Source: Lutjanus erythropterus (Eukaryota > Chordata > Actinopteri > Lutjaniformes > Lutjanidae). Taken from it: DNA of 64,000 nt. The notes under the pieces were generated by a model that did not search any database, had not been told where the DNA came from, and was given only the letters and a program-made list of their open reading frames with translations. How positions within the stretch are numbered: position 1 is the first letter of the stretch; each line of letters opens with the position of its first letter. The position numbers and the translations under genes are program-made. This document shows, piece after piece, positions 31,801-42,839 of the stretch. Location: contig CM034608.1 in NCBI GenBank assembly GCA_020091685.1, positions 1,075,967 through 1,139,966 of the forward strand, read 5' to 3'.

Positions 31801-34800
31801 TTGGGATTCAAGTCTTGTCAAAGGATACTTAAGACACTAGAACAAGAGGAGCTGCTGACTGAATCACCAAATCATCAAAGTAAGGGCCAACCTGCTGTAC
31901 CACCTGAGCTACAGCTGCCTCACCCTGTCCTGCAAATAGTCCATTTAAAATTTAGTTAAACTGAGACTCTGAAAAGGTACAGAACAAAAAATGGCAACAG
32001 AGTATAATGTCAATATACAATACAAACACCTTGACCCAAGATTAAAAAAAAAGTATGTACTGTAAAATACTGTAAAGCAGACATTCCCAAAGACTGGTTT
32101 CATGACAGGTGGGTCACATTTATTATTATTTGAGTCCCCCCCAAAAGTAGAAAACTATGCAAGAACTTCTGCAAAATGTAGGATTTATATATGCAGTGCA
32201 TCTTATATGAAGCTTTTAAAATATGTATATTGTTTCACTGATGAGAGAGAAAAAAGAGCCTGTTAATTTAACCTAAATGCTCTTATTTTGTGTCATTTAT
32301 CAAGTAGACTAAAATGTTCTACACTGTAAAAACAGAAAAAGTTGAGAAAATTAAAAATTTCAAGGCAACTTACTTAAATAGATTTTTCAGATTTGAGCCC
32401 AACTCAAACTCTTAAGTTTTAAAACGTTTTACCAACTCATAATGTTTTGTTGAGATAATTTACTTTTCTTCCTCAGATAAATTTTTAATCTTTGAGTTTT
32501 AGAAACCCAAAAAACTGTATTTCAAAAATTTAGTAAAGTCATTGATGTAAGTTGCCTTGAAAATTTGAGTTATGTCAACTTTTTTTTAGGTTTGTTTTCT
32601 TGATGAGAGGAAATAAAAATATTGAAATGGCCTGTTCACTCAGTCTAAATACATGTTTTTTTCATTTATAAAGTATTTCATGTGTATATGTATGTGTGAA
32701 GATAATATATGGTTATGTAGAAATGGTAGTAACAATGGTCAGGAAAATTCATAAATGCATTAACTCTAAGATTTATTGATAAGGCCTGCTGTGAACTGGG
32801 TCACGATGGTTTGTTTTTAAAAAGTGGGTCCCCAGAAAGAAAGGTTTGAGAAACACTACTCTAAAAGAAGAGTTACAGTGGACATATGAGTGAGGACACA
32901 GACAGGCTTGTCCTGCTGTGGAACTCTGGTTTCACTCACTAGATCTTTGGAGCGATGTAGTGAATCTTCATGCAGTTTTTGTCAGCCACCACCATGTCGT
33001 CTGTCGCCCTGGTGTCTGCTCCGAGGATCACGCCATCCTGACAGACAAGAACAGGAAATACTCATCACATCTTGCTGATGTCAAGGGTTTACTTCCTAAA
33101 CACTGAAACAGCTTCCAGGTTCATTACTGGCACACGTGTCATCCAGGAAGCTAGAACACCAACCTTTCATGTACAGATATTCATTTAAAGCATTAGTCTA
33201 GAATGGGGGTCTGCAGCCTGCAGCTCCGGAGCTGCATGTGGTTCTTTAGCTCCACTCCAGTGACTCCTGGTGCCTTTGGCATTTTTCATTTATCATTGTT
33301 GTAGGTCTCTGAAAAAGTTGAGACAACTCAAAAGTTTAAGGCAACGTAGTGCAATAGATTTTTGAGTTTTGAACCCAATTCAAACTCTTACGTTTTGAAA
33401 AAGTTTTACCAACTACTGATCTGTTTTGTTGAGATACTTTACTTTTCTTCTTTAGATAATAGTTTTAAGATTTCATCAGCTAACTAAAATGTGCATCACA
33501 TCCTGCATCTATGGCTCAGTGTCTTGTCCTCTAGGTTCTGATGGTGGCTTGTCTTCTTGAGTCTCCATAAGTTAGCAATGAAGAAAATGTCATCAGGGAA
33601 AATTGAGAATTTAACAGTTGTGGCTAAAACAGATGTTTTTTTTCCTCTTTTAGCCAAATATGGCTATTTTGAGCCTAAAGGTTGCAGACCCCTGGTCTAG
33701 AAAATAGCACAGGCATATTTCTAAAAGCCTGGTTTCTGTCAGTAGGCAGATCATCACCTTGTAAACAATCCCAGCGATGGTGGTCCCTGTCTTTCTGGCA
33801 TTGGGGGCTTTGTACCCAAGCTCTGACAAACTGGACTCCAACACTGCATTCCTGGAAATATTGAATGAAGATGACACCAGCAGATGAACAGGAAAGCAGA
33901 CACATTCAGATTAGTGTTGATTCACAGCAAACCTCCTCTCATCCTGCCATAGACTTCCTACAGTTCAAGATTGTGTATAATGATAATAAATTCGTGGTCT
34001 GAGTTTTCACACCACAGAAACATGTTATTAACCACCCAGCCAAATTTGAATGATTTAAAAAAATCACTAAGTATATAAAATTAGGTTTCAAAATCATGAA
34101 AAAATGAGCAACCTGAAACATGGATGCTCTGTCTATCAGCTTTATTGGACATGTCCAGACATGTTTGAGCCAGAGGACGGTGACAGAATGTTTTATTTTT
34201 CTTCTGTGTCGGGTTGTTGGAACTGAAGTGAGCTGAAGTGAACTGCTGGACTGATTTGGACTGAGAGAATCACTGAAGGTACGTTTGTAACTGACTGTTA
34301 GAAAGGGTGAGTGGAGGAGGAAGTGGTGTTGTGTGTGTGTGCCATTTATTTGCGTTGGCTTATATATTGTTGGGGGACCATGGCTCTGTCTCAGTCTTTT
34401 CACATGTTTTCAGCAACTATCTTCTAACATGTAGAATGTGTTTAGAAGAAAAACTCAGTCTTTACAGGGACAGTTCCCCTAAAATTTAAAGATTCAGTCA
34501 TTATTTACTTACCCTCATGCCAATTCAAGGTTGGGATTATTTTGTTAGTCCACAAAACACACACTGCTGGAGTTTCACAGAAAAACAGTGTTGCAGAATC
34601 TCCAAAACAGTGGAAGAAAATGGTGACCAGTTTTCAAATGTTAAAAACAACTGGAAAAAAAAACATAAGCTGCCTCTATCCTGCTTGTCTAGCATAATCC
34701 AGGTCTCCTAAATGCCATTTACAAAACTTATCTTCATGTTGTAAAATTAAATTTCAATCACAGACAATGCTATTTAAAGTATTTCAATCAGGGACTTGTG

Positions 34801-35673
34801 ATCTCAGCATTTCTAAAGTACAGTCTACTGCTCCATAAGAGCTTAACTGTGTTGCTCTTACTTGAAGTCCGTACAGCAGCATCACAAGAATGCCATGATC
34901 ACACTGAATTATCTACTCATCCTCATGCTGATTGAAGGTCAAGTTTAGTTTTTTAGTCCACAAATCACTGCTGGAATTTCACAGGAAAACTGTGGTGCAG
35001 AAGTGAATGTGGACCAGTTTTCAAGTGGAAAAACCAACAGAATAAAAACATAAAATGCTTCCATACTGCTCATCTAGTGTAATCCAAGTCTCCTAAAGCC
35101 CCAGTATGCCAAGTTGACTGAAAAAATGGTATTTTCACCATGTTTTTAGCCTGAATCTTCACTGTAGCTCCTTAGCTTGGAGCCACGTTCATGTGCACAC
35201 TGTCTGAACTGAGAGTGTGTGGTGTGATGGTGTGTAAACAGCATGTCAGGACTTAAGGAGTTTTGGATTACACCAGATGAGCAGAATGGAGGCATTTTAA
35301 GTTTTTTTTTTCTTTGTTTTCTTTTTTTTTTTTTTGTTTGCTTTTACATTTGAAAACTGGTCACCATTAACTTCAGTTAGTTCAGTTTTATGGACTAAAA
35401 AACTAAACCAAAATCAGCATGAGGGTGAATTCTCTCTTTAAGGTTACCACAGGAGACAAAGAATGATCACTACAATTTATAAACTCAGTAGAAAGCAAGA
35501 TAGAAGAAGAAACACGATAGAAGCTCATACATTACACCCCTTTATGAACATTTCCTCCTGAGCACCATTTTAGCCTCAGTAACAGTAGATAATAATGACA
35601 GTCTTTACCTGCGGCTGTTTTCGAAGCAGAAACCTCCAGTCTGCAGCTCACAGGGCTTCAAACTGTGAAGCAT
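28786..35673 (-). CDS. psmb10: Proteasome subunit beta-2 type, PSMB10/MECL-1-like (complete coding region)
   Basis: A catalytic beta subunit of the 20S proteasome with trypsin-like activity; the PSMB10 form joins the immunoproteasome. Exons: 35673-35609, 33851-33758, 33037-32940, 31494-31354, 31221-31106, 29639-29581, 29272-29121, 28897-28786. Together 837 nt, 278 residues (human PSMB7 277, PSMB10 273). A 42-residue propeptide ends ...NARK before T43 (TGTTIAG), the catalytic threonine of the mature enzyme. GADTRAT, VVADKNC and the GSGSNVD loop are intact. [17 protein letters not shown] and [16 protein letters not shown] favour PSMB10 over PSMB7, but fish also have a related psmb13, so the exact paralogue is uncertain. 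An IRF-like site lies just upstream. Confidence 0.93.
29121..29272 (-). CDS. psmb10: psmb10 coding exon 7
   Basis: Encodes [20 protein letters not shown] to [10 protein letters not shown] plus two bases. It contains the [11 protein letters not shown] active-site loop. Acceptor TTTCAG, donor AAAAAG|GTGAAC. Confidence 0.95.
29581..29639 (-). CDS. psmb10: psmb10 coding exon 6
   Basis: Encodes [20 protein letters not shown]. Acceptor TTTCAG, donor GAG|GTGAGA. Confidence 0.95.
31106..31221 (-). CDS. psmb10: psmb10 coding exon 5
   Basis: Encodes [20 protein letters not shown] to YDKLPFLTM plus one base. Acceptor TTTCAG, donor ATGG|GTACGT. Confidence 0.95.
31354..31494 (-). CDS. psmb10: psmb10 coding exon 4
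   Basis: Encodes [20 protein letters not shown] to [10 protein letters not shown] plus two bases. Acceptor GTGTAG, donor TTCAG|GTGAGA. Confidence 0.95.
32083..32866. mobile_element. Inverted-repeat element in psmb10 intron 3
   Basis: Left end CATTCCCAAAGACTGGTTTC and right end GAAAGGTTTGAGAAACACT. GGTGGGTCACA and GGGTCACGATGGTTTG relate it to the element at 2167-2832. It contains a second unit (about 32318-32600) with AAGTTTTAAAACGTTTTACC, also found near 33.4, 59.75 and 63.9 kb. Confidence 0.55.
32940..33037 (-). CDS. psmb10: psmb10 coding exon 3
   Basis: Encodes [20 protein letters not shown] to HYIAPKI plus two bases; carries the active-site Asp and Lys. Acceptor GTCAG, donor ATCTA|GTGAGT. 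Confidence 0.95.
33198..33712. mobile_element. hAT-type MITE, 'GGGGTCTGCAACC' family
   Basis: Left TAGTCTAGAATGGGGGTCTG pairs with right CAGACCCCTGGTCTAGAA. It carries TGCAGCTCCGGAGCTGCATG after the left end. It sits in psmb10 intron 2, immediately beside exon 2. Related pieces at 45640-45760, 59700-60000 and 63648-64000. Confidence 0.7.
33758..33851 (-). CDS. psmb10: psmb10 coding exon 2 (propeptide end and catalytic Thr)
   Basis: Encodes [20 protein letters not shown], then [11 protein letters not shown]. Autocleavage is expected before the first T. Acceptor TTCCAG, donor AAG|GTGATG. Confidence 0.95.
34464..35441. mobile_element. GGGATAGTTCACCC-family foldback element(s), duplicated
   Basis: Begins AGGGACAGTTCCCCTAAAAT and ends CATGAGGGTGAATTCTCTCT. 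A second internal left arm at about 34898 (CTACTCATCCTCATGCTGAT) suggests one copy inserted into, or tandemly duplicated in, another. It lies in psmb10 intron 1. Confidence 0.6.
35609..35673 (-). CDS. psmb10: psmb10 coding exon 1
   Basis: Starts GAAGATGC and encodes [21 protein letters not shown] plus two bases. The GGF.FEN propeptide motif is shared by PSMB7 and PSMB10. Donor CGCAG|GTAAAG. Confidence 0.9.
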
Positions 35674-35775
35674 CTTCAAGTGTGAACACAGCAGAGATGA
35701 AGATGAAGCTGAGAAGTGATTGTAAACTGAACAAAACCCCGTGGATCAGGCTGTGTGTCAGCGCTTTTCACGGAT

Positions 35776-35800
35776 TCTTTACTTTTACTTTCACTTCTTC
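35776..35800 (-). promoter_or_regulatory. IRF/ISRE-like element upstream of psmb10
   Basis: On the minus strand the block reads GAAGTGAAAGTAAAAGTAAA, tandem GAAA-NN-type cores as in interferon-stimulated response elements, about 105-125 bp upstream of the start codon. Interferon-inducible immunoproteasome genes carry such sites. Motif match only. Confidence 0.5.
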
Positions 35801-36579
35801 AGCACAAGCCAAACCTCCCTGCTCTCCACTGTAAAGAATATCCACATAAGAGTTTGACAGAATGATTTCTCATCAAAAAGCCTGGAGTGACAGCACCTTT
35901 AAATACTTTTTCCCTGAAAAAGGCTCTGATTTGGCAACATAAGAGAAAAAAAGACATCTCATTTTGCTCTAAAATGAACTGCTGATTATACATACAGACA
36001 TTTCTTGCAGTGTCTTAACTTTTGACAGCGTCATGATGGAACCTGGAGGCCTAAAATGTCGGCTCAGGTGACACACGTCAAAATAAACATAAATGTAGCC
36101 ATCCAGTTTCATCTTCTGTTCTTGCTTTTTGAAAATAAATTTAGGAGTTGGCCCTGAACTCTAACTTAAGCAAATTTGTTTTCAAAGAAGTTAAACTACA
36201 AATATATCACATGTATTGTCAGATTTATTTTACACTTTAATTTGAAATCACCTGGGTGTACTATTTTGTGTCTTGGTGTTGTAGGAAGTGGGATTCAACA
36301 CTAAATGAAGTTACTGCTGATGGTAAAATATGAAATTCAACTCCAGCTCCAGCGAGCTCCATCTACTGGTATTTTGAGGCATTACAGTGGGGTTCAAAAT
36401 TATGGATCCACAGGTCACATCAGCACAAGTATTGTTATGATGTTTATTTTGTGTACTGGATCAAATGTTCTGTTTGGTGAATGTGTCTGAATACAGTAGA
36501 ACGTTCTGTATTAGAAACTGTAGAGAGAGAAAACAAGAGAAAATGTCTGAGAGATAGTCGGTGCAAGTTTGTCAGTCAG

Positions 36580-36697
36580 CTGTGATGCAGACAGACTGCT
36601 GGAACTGGAGACACTGAAGCAGCCACTCAGATCACCCAGCCTGTCCTTTGACCAACAGAATCCTGCTGCGAGGTTCAAGGGAGACTTTTTCAGCGGT
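36580..36697 (+). other. Unassigned exon-like block
   Basis: Between a TTTGTCAG acceptor-like site and a TTCAGCG|GTACAG donor-like site, one frame is open and reads SCDADRLLELETLKQPLRSP and on to RFKGDFFS. It is not recognised. The open frame (36569-36838) begins without ATG and runs into the CAG repeat and then into a dispersed repeat at 36.83 kb. It may be chance or a piece of an unrecognised transcript. Confidence 0.2.
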
Positions 36698-36710
36698 ACA
36701 GATGTTGTGG

Positions 36711-36734
36711 AGCAGCAGCAGCAGCAGCAGCAGC
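36711..36734. repeat. (CAG)n microsatellite
   Basis: About eight CAG units, inside an open but ATG-less frame. Confidence 0.9.
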
Positions 36735-37071
36735 ACAGTGCCTGTGGCCTGGAGAGGAGAAGCTGCTCCACAGCTGTCACTCAGGATGAGAGCAGGATCA
36801 CATGTCTGACACTTATGGAAGCCAATTTCTGCCACTGAAACAAAAATATCCCCATGGTAAATCACAATTATGAGATAAAAAAAAGTATATTCTTCATGAA
36901 GTAATGACTTTATTATTATCAGCATCTGATCTGAGCACAGATGAACGCATGATGCTGCAGTTGCTGCAGCTGCTGTCAGTAAACGTGGGACGTGGGAGTG
37001 AACCAAACAAAACTCATTAAGCAGATGTGGCTGGTGTTGACAAACATATGTTCTACTGTTCGGTTTTCCAC

Positions 37072-37096
37072 AAAAAAAAGAAAGAAAGAAAGAAAG

Positions 37097-37127
<31 letters not shown>

Positions 37128-37128
37128 A
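37072..37128. repeat. (AAAG)n then (CAA)n microsatellite
   Basis: Pure tetranucleotide run followed by a trinucleotide run. Confidence 0.9.
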
Positions 37129-37247
37129 ACCCACAGCCACTATAGTTTTCCTGATTTTCAACTCAGCTTCATTTACATAATACCTTTGATACACACAAAT
37201 TACAGTAAAACAACAAAGTGAAAATAAAAAAAACCAAGAATTACAAC

Positions 37248-37281
37248 AATAAATAAATGAATGAATGAATGAATGAATGAA

Positions 37282-37312
<31 letters not shown>

Positions 37313-37313
37313 A
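37248..37313. repeat. (AATG)n/(AATA)n microsatellite
   Basis: Repeating AATGAATG then AATAAATA units. Confidence 0.9.
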
Positions 37314-37379
37314 AGTCATTAGAATAAAATAAAACTAACACCATTGATGAAAAAAACATGTAGGCTAAAAGTCAATAGT

Positions 37380-38175
37380 TGAAACTGAAAGCTAGATAAA
37401 GATATAGGTGGTGATATTGATTTATAACATTTTGCACTGAAAAGGTTGATTTCACCTTCAGAAATAGTGTTTATTAATTTAATATCATAATGCTCTCAAA
37501 ATGTAAACCTATTTATGGAAACATTTTGTGGCTAATTAAATTTACATCCCAAAAACTTTCATTAGTGAAAACACATTTTTCACAGCTAAATCTTTTTGAA
37601 ATGACAAACATATACAAATGATCAGGAATAAAAACAAGATGTCAAATACCAATGTTTTATGAGAAAAAAAATGACAAAATATAGACAGAGCAGAGACACT
37701 TTGAAAGGGATTATGTGAGTCCATACACTGCTTTGTTTTTGTTTGTTTATTTTTTAGGAAAATGTTGCAGATTATACAGTTAGAAGAAAGATAAAAAAAA
37801 TACAAATCAATAGAATAAAATAAACACCAAGGATAAAATTGTGTGGAATTAAAACCAATGTTTAAAATTTACAAACTAATGCTATGACATTGCTGCAAAC
37901 TAAAAGGCAGATTAAAAATAGAAGTGGTGACATTGATTTATTAATACATAAATGTGAACATGTTAAACTTAAAAAAATGATTGTATCTTCAAAAATAGAG
38001 TTTATTAATTTAATAATATATGGCTATCCAAATGTAAACCTCCCAAAAACTTTAAGTAGTGAAAACACATTTTTCATGGCTAAATCTTTCTGAAATTACC
38101 AAACATGTAGAAGTGGTCAGGAATTAACACAAAGATTTTTAGTGCATTAAGGAAACTAAAGCCTTATTTAGGCTA
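37380..38175. repeat. Two diverged direct copies of an AT-rich unit
   Basis: About 37385-37660 and 37885-38130 share blocks such as GGTGGTGATATTGATTTAT / GTGGTGACATTGATTTAT, ATAGAGTTTATTAATTTAAT-like, CCCAAAAACTTT and AGTGAAAACACATTTTTCA. No coding content. Confidence 0.55.

Positions 38176-38217
<42 letters not shown>
38176..38217. repeat. (AC)n microsatellite
   Basis: About 21 AC units. Confidence 0.95.
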
Positions 38218-38220
<3 letters not shown>

Positions 38221-38517
38221 CTTTTGTAATATGCAAATCTTTAAAGGAGGAACAACAGCTCTTTTGATAGTTGCTGACCTCTGCCCTAAATTCAACAGAT
38301 CAGCCATTTAGAATTTTTTTTGGAATTGCACAGTTATTGTCATTTTCAGGTATTATACTTCAGTAATATACTTTAACAAATTATTAATTTAATCAAAGAT
38401 TAGTTCTAATAAGATTTCAGCAAAATCTGGTTTGAAATGAATAAATCCAGATTTAAAATTAAGCAGAGCTCTGTTGCACAATTAAAAACTAATTTTCCTT
38501 CAGTGAATCCAAATTTA

Positions 38518-38879
38518 GGGCGGCACGGTGGTGCAGTGGTTAGCACTGCCGCCCCACAGCAAGAAGGTCCTGAGTTCGATCCCCCAGCTCCCTAGCTGGG
38601 GCAGGGGAGTGCAGGAGTTTGCATGTTCTCCCCGTGTCTGCGTGGGTTCTCCGGCTTCCTCCCACAGTCATCACCAAAGACATGCATGTTAGGTTAATTG
38701 GTGACTCTAAATTGCCCGTAGGTGTGAGTGGTTGTCTGTCTATGTGTCAGCCCTGTGATGAACTGGCGACTTGTCCAGGGTGAACCCCGCCTCTCACCCA
38801 ATGTCAGCTGGGATAGGCTCCAGCAGCCCGCGACCCTTACGGAATAAGCGGTTAAAGAAAATGAATGAATGAATGAATA
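38518..38879 (+). mobile_element. tRNA-like SINE copy 1 with 12-bp target duplication
   Basis: Starts GGGCGGCACGGTGGTGCAGT. Box A-like (TGGTTAGCAC) and box B-like (GAGTTCGATCC) promoters lie near the head, and the tail is (GAAT)n. AATCCAAATTTA occurs at both 38506-38517 and 38880-38891, the mark of LINE-mediated retroposition. Confidence 0.8.
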
Positions 38880-38970
38880 AATCCAAATTTATTGATGTAA
38901 CCCAAAACTAAATAGATGAATAAATATGAAGATCCTTACTTAAGGTTAAGTTTCTGCTGCTTTTTATTCC

Positions 38971-39310
38971 TTAAAGGGATAGGTCACCCAAAAATGAACG
39001 TAGTTGTCACCTATTCACCTGCATGGGTTTATTTAGTTAGTCTATGAAACACTGCTGGAGTTTCACTGGAAAACACTGTTGAAGAATCTCCCAAACAATG
39101 GAAGTGAATGGTGACTATTTTTTGCACACACCGTCTGAACTGGGTGTGTGTGGTTTAACAGTGTGCATGTTGGGGCTTCAGAGACTTGGATAACACCAAA
39201 CAAGCAGTATGGAGGCATTTCATGTTTTTTTGGGTTGTTTTTTTTTTTTTTGAAACTGGTCACCATCAATTGTTCAAGAGATTCTGCAACACTGTTTTCC
39301 TGTGAAGCTA
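38971..39310. mobile_element. GGGATAGTTCACCC-family element, truncated
   Basis: TTAAAGGGATAGGTCACCCA at the left, then GAGTTTCACTGGAAAACACT and AACTGGTCACCATC. The right arm is not complete. Confidence 0.6.
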
Positions 39311-39970
39311 GCTAAAATGTTAGGCCTTGTCATGAAACAGAGAAGCTCTAATTTCTCCACCACCAGATGCTGGAAAACCTTGAAAACACTTGAATTTTAA
39401 TGTTTTCAGTGCCTGAAAAGTGTTTGGATTTTGGATAAATTGCTTGAAACTGCTTGATGTTGTAATCACATTACTTTCATAATAACTTACTGCCTGACTG
39501 GATTAATTAGTTAACATTTTAGATGAAGAAATAAAATGAGTCCGATTTTTGCTGAGCCAGATTCTATAGGAAGTTAATGCTTAATAATTAATTGATTAAT
39601 TGCCAAATATGATTTTAACTGATTAAACATGAATTGATTGGTAATGTACAAAATGTGTAACCCTAACAGACAGGTGATACATTTTGACATTGAACTTTCT
39701 GTCACTAAACATCATTTTGGTTGATAAAAGCACAATAACATCTGATTTAATGTGATGAAGAAGTGAAATAATCACTTTGTATATAAATATATCATTTACC
39801 ACTGGAAGGTGCTGGACAAGACTGAAAATGCTTGAAAAGTACTTGAATTTGTCTTTAGAAAAGATGCATGGACCCTGATTATTTAACATGTACAAATCTA
39901 ATTTTGAGGACCTCAGAGAAGACAAAGTCTTGGAGGGGACCTGGACCCTAGGTTGGGAACTAATGACTTA

Positions 39971-40922
39971 TGTGGTGGGACTCCTCCAGCAGTGCAGAAC
40001 AGTGTTGAATGCAGCCTGGGCCTGACTCCTCCCTTGTACCAACGTCCTAATCAGAGCCAGGCAATATAAGGCACCTGTGGGCCTTTCCTCTCCCTCTCTT
40101 TTCCTGCCTCATGCTCTGTCCCTGCTATGGCTGTGAATGTCTGCTCACACCAGGTATGTGCTTACAAAAGCCTGTTTGTGTACAATTGTACTTTACTTTA
40201 GTCTTGTTAAGCATGTGCAATGTGTCAGCTGGCCAGGTACCATTGACTTCCCTCCTGCCCTGCTGTGTATTAGAGCCCAGACCTCGAGGTGGTGAGTAGG
40301 GTGGTTCATCACCAGTTTTAATATGAGGTGTGGTGAGCCTGGCTAACTGTATTTTCTGCCCTTGTTTCAGGTCCTCCTGCCCTTTTTTTTTTTTTTACCA
40401 CTGCCGCTTTGCTCTGTGTTTTTTCTTTGAGTTTTCTTTTCAGGAGCGGAGAGCCATATTGGTGAGAGGCTAGGCACCCGTGGTGAGGTCCCTTCACGTT
40501 TGTGTGTGAGTAGTTGCACTGGGACACCATAGACTGCACCATTTTTCTGTTTGAGGATTGCTGTACCCACTTGCGGTGAATAGTGGTAGCACCCCTAGGA
40601 ACTCCTCTGAGTAGTCTGTCTCTCCCAAATGGCTTCAGCTCAGTTTTCATAGTTCTGTTAGTTTTGCTTAGGTTAGACTGAGTTTTTAACTATTGTTCTG
40701 TTCGCTCTTTTTTTTTAGAATTTATATCAAGGCCTCTTAACATATATTGTAATGAAGTAATTTCATCTAGTTATTTTTGTTATTGCTTGTTTATTAATAA
40801 TTATATTCTTTTTCAGCAGCTCCAGCCCCTGCTGTTTTGATTATTTTGTTATCAATAAAAGTTTGTTTTAATAGAGTACACGTCTCTGCCTGTTTATCAG
40901 TAATGAACCTATGTGCCTTACA
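39971..40922 (+). mobile_element. LTR-like unit (TATA box and AATAAA)
   Basis: Begins TGTGGTGGGACTCC and could end CCTTACA. It has a TATA-like ATATAAGG at about 40066 followed by a pyrimidine-rich start, and an AATAAA at 40854-40859. These are the parts of a solo LTR, but no flanking duplication is seen and 950 bp is long, so this is tentative. Confidence 0.3.
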
Positions 40923-41252
40923 TCTACCCTATACACAATATTCAAGGTGCTTTAAGTATTTCCCGGGGTGAAATTCCCCAGGTGGCGTTGTCTGGCATAT
41001 TTTCTATTCTTCCCTTATGTCGTAATTCCATACCCACAATACACTCAACACCCCTCGCCTACACTTAGAATGTAAGAAAAAAAGAAACATGGATTCTATG
41101 ATGGTACACAGCAGCTCTACTATAATGTATTGAAACAAAATACATGCAAACAAACTAATGAAAAACAAGTTTGTATAAAATACGAGAAAAATATAAATTC
41201 CGTGCACACATGTGTGTCAGTAATGGTCATGGAAACCGAAGGATGGAGCAGG

Positions 41253-41260
41253 TATAAAAG
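41253..41260 (+). promoter_or_regulatory. Isolated TATA box (TATAAAAG)
   Basis: GGTATAAAAGGCCTGCGG followed about 25 nt on by pyrimidine-rich sequence. It looks like a real core promoter, but no coding gene follows; it may belong to a mobile element. Confidence 0.3.
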
Positions 41261-41580
41261 GCCTGCGGATTATTCCAGTTTCTCTCTTCACTTGGATTTT
41301 GACGAGTTGACTTGCTGACCTGCTGCGAACCCAAACTGTGAAAAACCATCTCTCTGTTGGAGAATCTACTGGAAAGCGACTCTTCTTGAGAAGCTAAACT
41401 CTTGTATCACTCAGTCTGCCTGTCGGTGTGTATATGAATTGATTAATGAATTCTTTAATCGATCCATCTATTAATTATTTAAGCAAAAAAAAAAAAAAAA
41501 AAAAAAATACAATCCATGCAATTAATATAAAAATATTTCCAGTATTCAATCGATTTCATATGAAAAGGAAACTACCTCAA

Positions 41581-42140
41581 TGTAGAATGATAGTACACCA
41601 CCTCAGAGTGTCTCTCACACAATTTCAGGGAAGCCTGATGTAGACTTTCAAAATTAAAGCCATCTAAATTGTCAAGTATTTTCAGTATTTCCACCTAAAT
41701 TCAGATTGATATATATAAAAAAAACATGAACTTGCAGTACGACGGCAGATGATGGAGTGCTCATGTGGCTAAGACCAGGAATAAAAATTGCTGAATTTAG
41801 ACTAAAACTAGATTATCAGTCTAATTTGACAGCAAAAACAGGAAAAATATGACAGCTTAGAGGGCTTTAATTTTGAAAGCCTATATTAGACTTCCCTGAA
41901 ATTGTGTGAGAGACACTCTGAAGTGGCGTACTATCATTCTGAATCATAATTGGTCTGTGGAAACAGGTAGTCTGTTTTTAACATCAATCTGAATCAGGTG
42001 GAAATACTGAAAATACTGGACTTTTCTCAGGGCTTTAATTTTGAAAGTCTACATCAGACTTCCTTGTAATTGTGTGAGAGACACTCTGAGGTGGTGTACT
42101 ATCATTCTGAATCATAATTGGTCTGTGGAAACAGGGACTT
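41581..42140. repeat. Three-copy repeat: one inverted and two direct
   Basis: A unit of about 85-110 bp containing GGCTTTAATTTTGAAAG, ATTGTGTGAGAGACACTCTG and TACTATCATTCTGAATCA. It occurs directly at about 41862-41965 and 42031-42138, and as the reverse complement at 41581-41667. The inverted pair could fold into a long hairpin. Confidence 0.8.
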
Positions 42141-42313
42141 TCCTTTTAAATAAAGAATCTGAGTATTTTTTCCATCACAGCAGGTCAGTGATCAGTGTTT
42201 CAGTGACTCTCTGTGGATCAGTGAATAGTGTTTTATTTATGGCGGCCCGCTACATTAAAAACATCGGCACCACGACATGATTTTCCTCTTTTTGAGCTGT
42301 GCACCTTTTTCGG

Positions 42314-42434
42314 TTGTGTCTAGAAGGTCACTCTTTATTTGCACACTTCTCGTGAGATTTGTGTTCGTTATTTCTACTAAAATAATCAAACTTGCGCAAT
42401 CTTTCGCGGGTCTAGGGTTCCCTTCTAGACACGA
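42314..42434. mobile_element. 121-bp MITE with 15-bp inverted ends
   Basis: GTTGTGTCTAGAAGG at the left; CCTTCTAGACACGAC at the right is its inverse with one change. Inner TCTCGTGAGA and TCGCGGG are shared with 27028-27260. Confidence 0.7.
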
Positions 42435-42839
42435 CCCTCTCTGTCTCTCTGTCAAACTACAGACAGCAGACTGTCTGTAAACAGCACGATGTTACACTCT
42501 GCAGAGTTTCACACAAAGACTTTATTTGTGTGGACACCCAGGTTTGCTTTGTCACCAATGTTGTGATTGATTAGCGATCAGTCTGCCCTCTCCTCCCTCA
42601 CCTGTTCACTCTGCTGTGAGAAGGTCTGAAAGTTTCTCACAGAAAAACACAGACTCTCTCAATAGTCTTTTTGTCTTTATAAAACATCCTGCTGATGAAG
42701 AAAGTCAACAGATCAGATACAGACAGAGTCAGAGAATCACTGACCTCCTCTGTGTGTCTGTACTGTACGTGTGTGTATGGAGGAGCTGCATTGACGCAGA
42801 GAAGAGAGATGCTGCAGCCGTGTGACAATAAATTACATC

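Noticed and set aside
36569..36838. Independent poly-Q protein gene
   Set aside because: No ATG at the start, an in-frame stop just upstream, and the end lies in a dispersed repeat.
38520..38600. tRNA gene (box A and B motifs)
   Set aside because: No cloverleaf could be drawn, and target duplications show a SINE; the same holds at 58350.
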